Position numbers and translations under genes: made by a program | Shown here: positions 5,144 through 6,220 of the stretch, in pieces | How positions within the stretch are numbered: the stretch's first letter is position 1 | How the letters are laid out: each line of letters opens with the position of its first letter | The notes under the pieces: model-generated | Seen by the model: the letters and a program-made list of their open reading frames with translations, nothing else | What the model was told of the DNA's origin: nothing | The model's database searches: none | NCBI GenBank assembly: GCA_024638395.1 | Contig: JAHEKK010000204.1 | Span: 1 to 6,220 of the forward strand | Source of the DNA: Gemmatimonadota bacterium | GTDB lineage: Bacteria > Gemmatimonadota > Gemmatimonadetes > Longimicrobiales > Gaopeijiaceae | Length of the DNA stretch: 6,220 nucleotides | Direction of reading: 5' to 3'

Positions 5144-5176
5144 TGTCACGCCTGCGCCTTCTGACTCCGAGCGATC

Positions 5177-5803
5177 ATGCCGCGGAACCCGACGCCCCTC
5201 GACCCTCTGAGGCCCAAGGTCTTCCACGTCCTCCTCGCTCTCAGCCGCGGCCCGCAGCACGGGTACGGGATCAAGAAGACGATTCTGGAGCGTACGGGGG
5301 GCGCGCTCGACCTTGATCCGGGCGGGCTGTACCGCCTCGTGAGCCGGCTTGAAGACGACGGTCTCCTGGAGGAATCTCCACGCCCTGCAGCCGATCCGTC
5401 CGAGGACAAGCGACGGCGGTACTATGCACTCACACGCCGGGGTGCGGAGGTTCTCGAGGCCGAGGCACGGCGCCTGGCGGAGCTGGCTTCCTGGCCAGAG
5501 GTTCGGGACCTGATCCGGGACGGCGGCGAAGCGTGCGGCCCGTCGAGGCATGATCTGGCAGTTCGACCTGGTGGTGCTCGTCCTGCTGGTGTTGACCGCG
5601 ATCATCGCGCTGCGGGTGCGGGATCTCCTCGCCGCGGTGGTCATCCTCGGCATCTACAGTTTTCTCATGTGCCTCCTCTGGGCCGGCATGGGGGCGGTGG
5701 ACGTCGCCTTCACCGAGGCCGCGGTGGGGGCCGGAGTGAGCACGGTTATCCTCATCGCCACCGTGTACCAGACCGCCCGAACCTCGAAGGACTGACCCCA
5801 TGA
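5177..5803 (+). CDS. PadR-family winged-helix transcriptional regulator with abnormal C-terminal extension
   Basis: The first 105 or so residues are a normal PadR regulator: PKVFHVLLALSRGPQHGYGI (13-32), where 'L-L-x-L-x-x-G-x-x-H-G-Y-x-I' is the family signature, then the recognition-helix segment LDPGGLYRLVSRLEDDGLLEE (46-66), the wing with KRRRYYALTRRG (78-89), and the dimerisation helix start EVLEAEARRLAELA (91-104). Family members usually end near here. This frame has no stop and continues to 5803, through the whole of the overlapping mbhD gene (5550-5795) in another frame. The tail (120-208) is Gly/Arg/Pro/His-rich and has no similarity I recognise, so it is probably read-through of foreign coding DNA and not a domain. 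The start has only a weak ribosome binding site but matches the family's N-terminus. PadR proteins are dimeric repressors of nearby membrane or efflux genes. The target here is unknown. The call is sure for the N-terminal part and uncertain for the real 3' end. Confidence 0.75.
   Translation: MPRNPTPLDPLRPKVFHVLLALSRGPQHGYGIKKTILERTGGALDLDPGGLYRLVSRLEDDGLLEESPRPAADPSEDKRRRYYALTRRGAEVLEAEARRLAELASWPEVRDLIRDGGEACGPSRHDLAVRPGGARPAGVDRDHRAAGAGSPRRGGHPRHLQFSHVPPLGRHGGGGRRLHRGRGGGRSEHGYPHRHRVPDRPNLEGLTP
5550..5795 (+). CDS. mbhD: MbhD (DUF4040) subunit of an MBH/Mrp-type Na+/H+ antiporter
   Basis: An 81-aa membrane protein with three predicted helices (about 5-20, 25-47 and 58-74). The motif DVAFTEAAVGAGVST (51-65) is the hallmark of the MbhD family, also found in the C-terminal part of MnhA/MrpA. 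It carries the conserved acidic residue (Glu56) on a membrane segment, which takes part in ion translocation. The ATG at 5550 gives the usual N-terminus (hydrophobic start, then ALRVRDLLAAVVILG, 20-34). No good ribosome binding site precedes it: GAGG sits only one base upstream. The TGA at 5551-5553 overlaps this ATG in the third frame, as if a preceding gene ended there. In typical operons that gene would be mnhG, but no mnhG-like helices are visible. The gene lies wholly inside the extended PadR frame. GC at third codon positions is extremely high, as in the next gene. Confidence 0.85.
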   Translation: MIWQFDLVVLVLLVLTAIIALRVRDLLAAVVILGIYSFLMCLLWAGMGAVDVAFTEAAVGAGVSTVILIATVYQTARTSKD

Positions 5804-6220
5804 AACCCCAGAAGTTCCTCGCACTCGTGGCGGTGGCCATCACCGGCGGCCTGCTGATCTCGGCCACCCCGGACTTCCCGCACTGGGGGGACCCGGACTC
5901 GCCGGCGAGCAGCCACCCGCTGTCCCGCCACTACATCGAGGACTCGCGCTTCGAGACCCAGGTGCCCAACCTGGTGACGGCGGTGCTGGCGGACTACCGG
6001 GGCTTCGACACCATGTTCGAGACGGTGGTCATCCTCGTGGCCGGCATCGCCATCCTCGGGATCCTGCGGCAGCCCTACCGGCCGGGGCCGGACAAGGTCG
6101 CCGCCAACGTGGAGCAGGACCTCATCCAGCGGGTCACCTGCAGGCTCGTGACCCCGATCCTGCAGCTGTTCGCGCTCTACGTGATCGCCTTCGGCCACTA
6201 CAGCCCGGGCGGGGGGTTCC
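5800..6220 (+). CDS. mnhB: MbhE-MnhB fusion subunit of an MBH/Mrp-type Na+/H+ antiporter (N-terminal part)
   Basis: 140 codons are visible before the right edge. After helix 1 (6-21), a periplasmic-type segment holds HPLSRHYIEDSRFETQVPN (39-57), followed by LVTAVLADYRGFDTMFE (58-74). That is the MbhE signature (V-P-N-x-V-T-A-V-L-x-D-Y-R-G-F-D-T), and it leads into a second helix (about 75-89). A linker leads to TPILQLFALYVIAFGHYSPGGGF (118-140), the start of the MnhB/MrpB domain with its G-H-x-S-P-G-G-G-F motif (here GHYSPGGGF). MbhE and MnhB are fused here, as in many bacterial operons of this type. GAAGGA (5786-5791) lies 8 bases before the ATG, and only 4 bases separate it from mbhD, so the two form an operon. 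Downstream mnhC and mnhD genes are expected outside the window. The complex exchanges cytoplasmic Na+ for protons across the inner membrane (pH and salt homeostasis). Confidence 0.88.
   Translation, partial: MKPQKFLALVAVAITGGLLISATPDFPHWGDPDSPASSHPLSRHYIEDSRFETQVPNLVTAVLADYRGFDTMFETVVILVAGIAILGILRQPYRPGPDKVAANVEQDLIQRVTCRLVTPILQLFALYVIAFGHYSPGGGF

Larger units (their letters stand above)
4784..5176. other. Divergent intergenic region between the pilin operon and padR
   Basis: About 390 bases separate the divergent starts at 4783 and 5177. They hold the sigma54-type element for the pilin genes, the padR promoter with its repeated GCATATAG, and several short inverted repeats: AGCCG-GGCGA-CGGCT (4931-4945), a bulged 9-bp stem (5021-5046) and AGGGG-CGCA-CCCCT with one mismatched end pair (5048-5061). 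The space upstream of the sigma54 element is enough for an activator (enhancer) site. No convincing gene is present. Open frames here lack family features. Confidence 0.5.

Noticed and set aside
4964..5653. 229-codon minus-strand open frame across the padR region
   Set aside because: It overlaps both promoter regions, padR and mbhD, and its sequence is Arg/Pro-rich with no recognisable domain.

Overview
The window is high-GC bacterial chromosomal DNA (about 60-65% GC by eye, except an AT-rich island near 571-670). It contains a minor type IV pilin operon, a PadR-type regulator and the start of an MBH/Mrp-type cation/proton antiporter operon. The gene families (PadR regulator, long PilX-like protein with a conserved C-terminal module, tiny membrane proteins in tandem) would fit a Gemmatimonadota, Acidobacteriota or Myxococcota-like bacterium. 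That is an impression, not a placement.

Layout. (1) 1-566, minus strand: three very small membrane-protein genes in a row (60 aa, 36-37 aa, and one running off the left edge). The first two overlap by 1-4 bases, and a candidate sigma70-type promoter lies upstream at 618-646. None has a function I can name. (2) 567-1070: about 500 bases without a convincing gene. (3) 1071-4783, minus strand: four tightly packed genes for prepilin-like proteins, transcribed in the order PilX-like (582 aa), FimT/GspH-like (198 aa), PilV-like (127 aa), PilW-like (312 aa). All carry the class III prepilin signature: a basic leader, Gly at the cleavage site, Phe+1 and a hydrophobic helix. FimT-, PilV- and PilW-like also have Glu+5; the PilX-like one does not. 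Such proteins form the priming/tip complex of a type IV pilus or a related filament. (4) 4784-5176: a divergent intergenic region. It carries a near-consensus sigma54 promoter for the pilin operon (4858-4873, minus) and a sigma70-type promoter for the regulator (5101-5129, plus). (5) 5177-6220, plus strand: a PadR-family winged-helix regulator whose reading frame does not stop where the family normally ends but runs through the next gene. Next come an MbhD (DUF4040) subunit and the start of a fused MbhE-MnhB subunit of a multisubunit Na+/H+ antiporter.

How it may work together: the four pilins should assemble as a sub-complex. The large PilX-like ectodomain is the likely tip or adhesive part, since no pilY1 is adjacent. 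The sigma54 element suggests PilR/NtrC-type control. The PadR/antiporter junction is abnormal: no stop codon, no good ribosome binding site, and no mnhE/F/G upstream. It may be a recombination scar, an overlapping arrangement or an assembly chimera.
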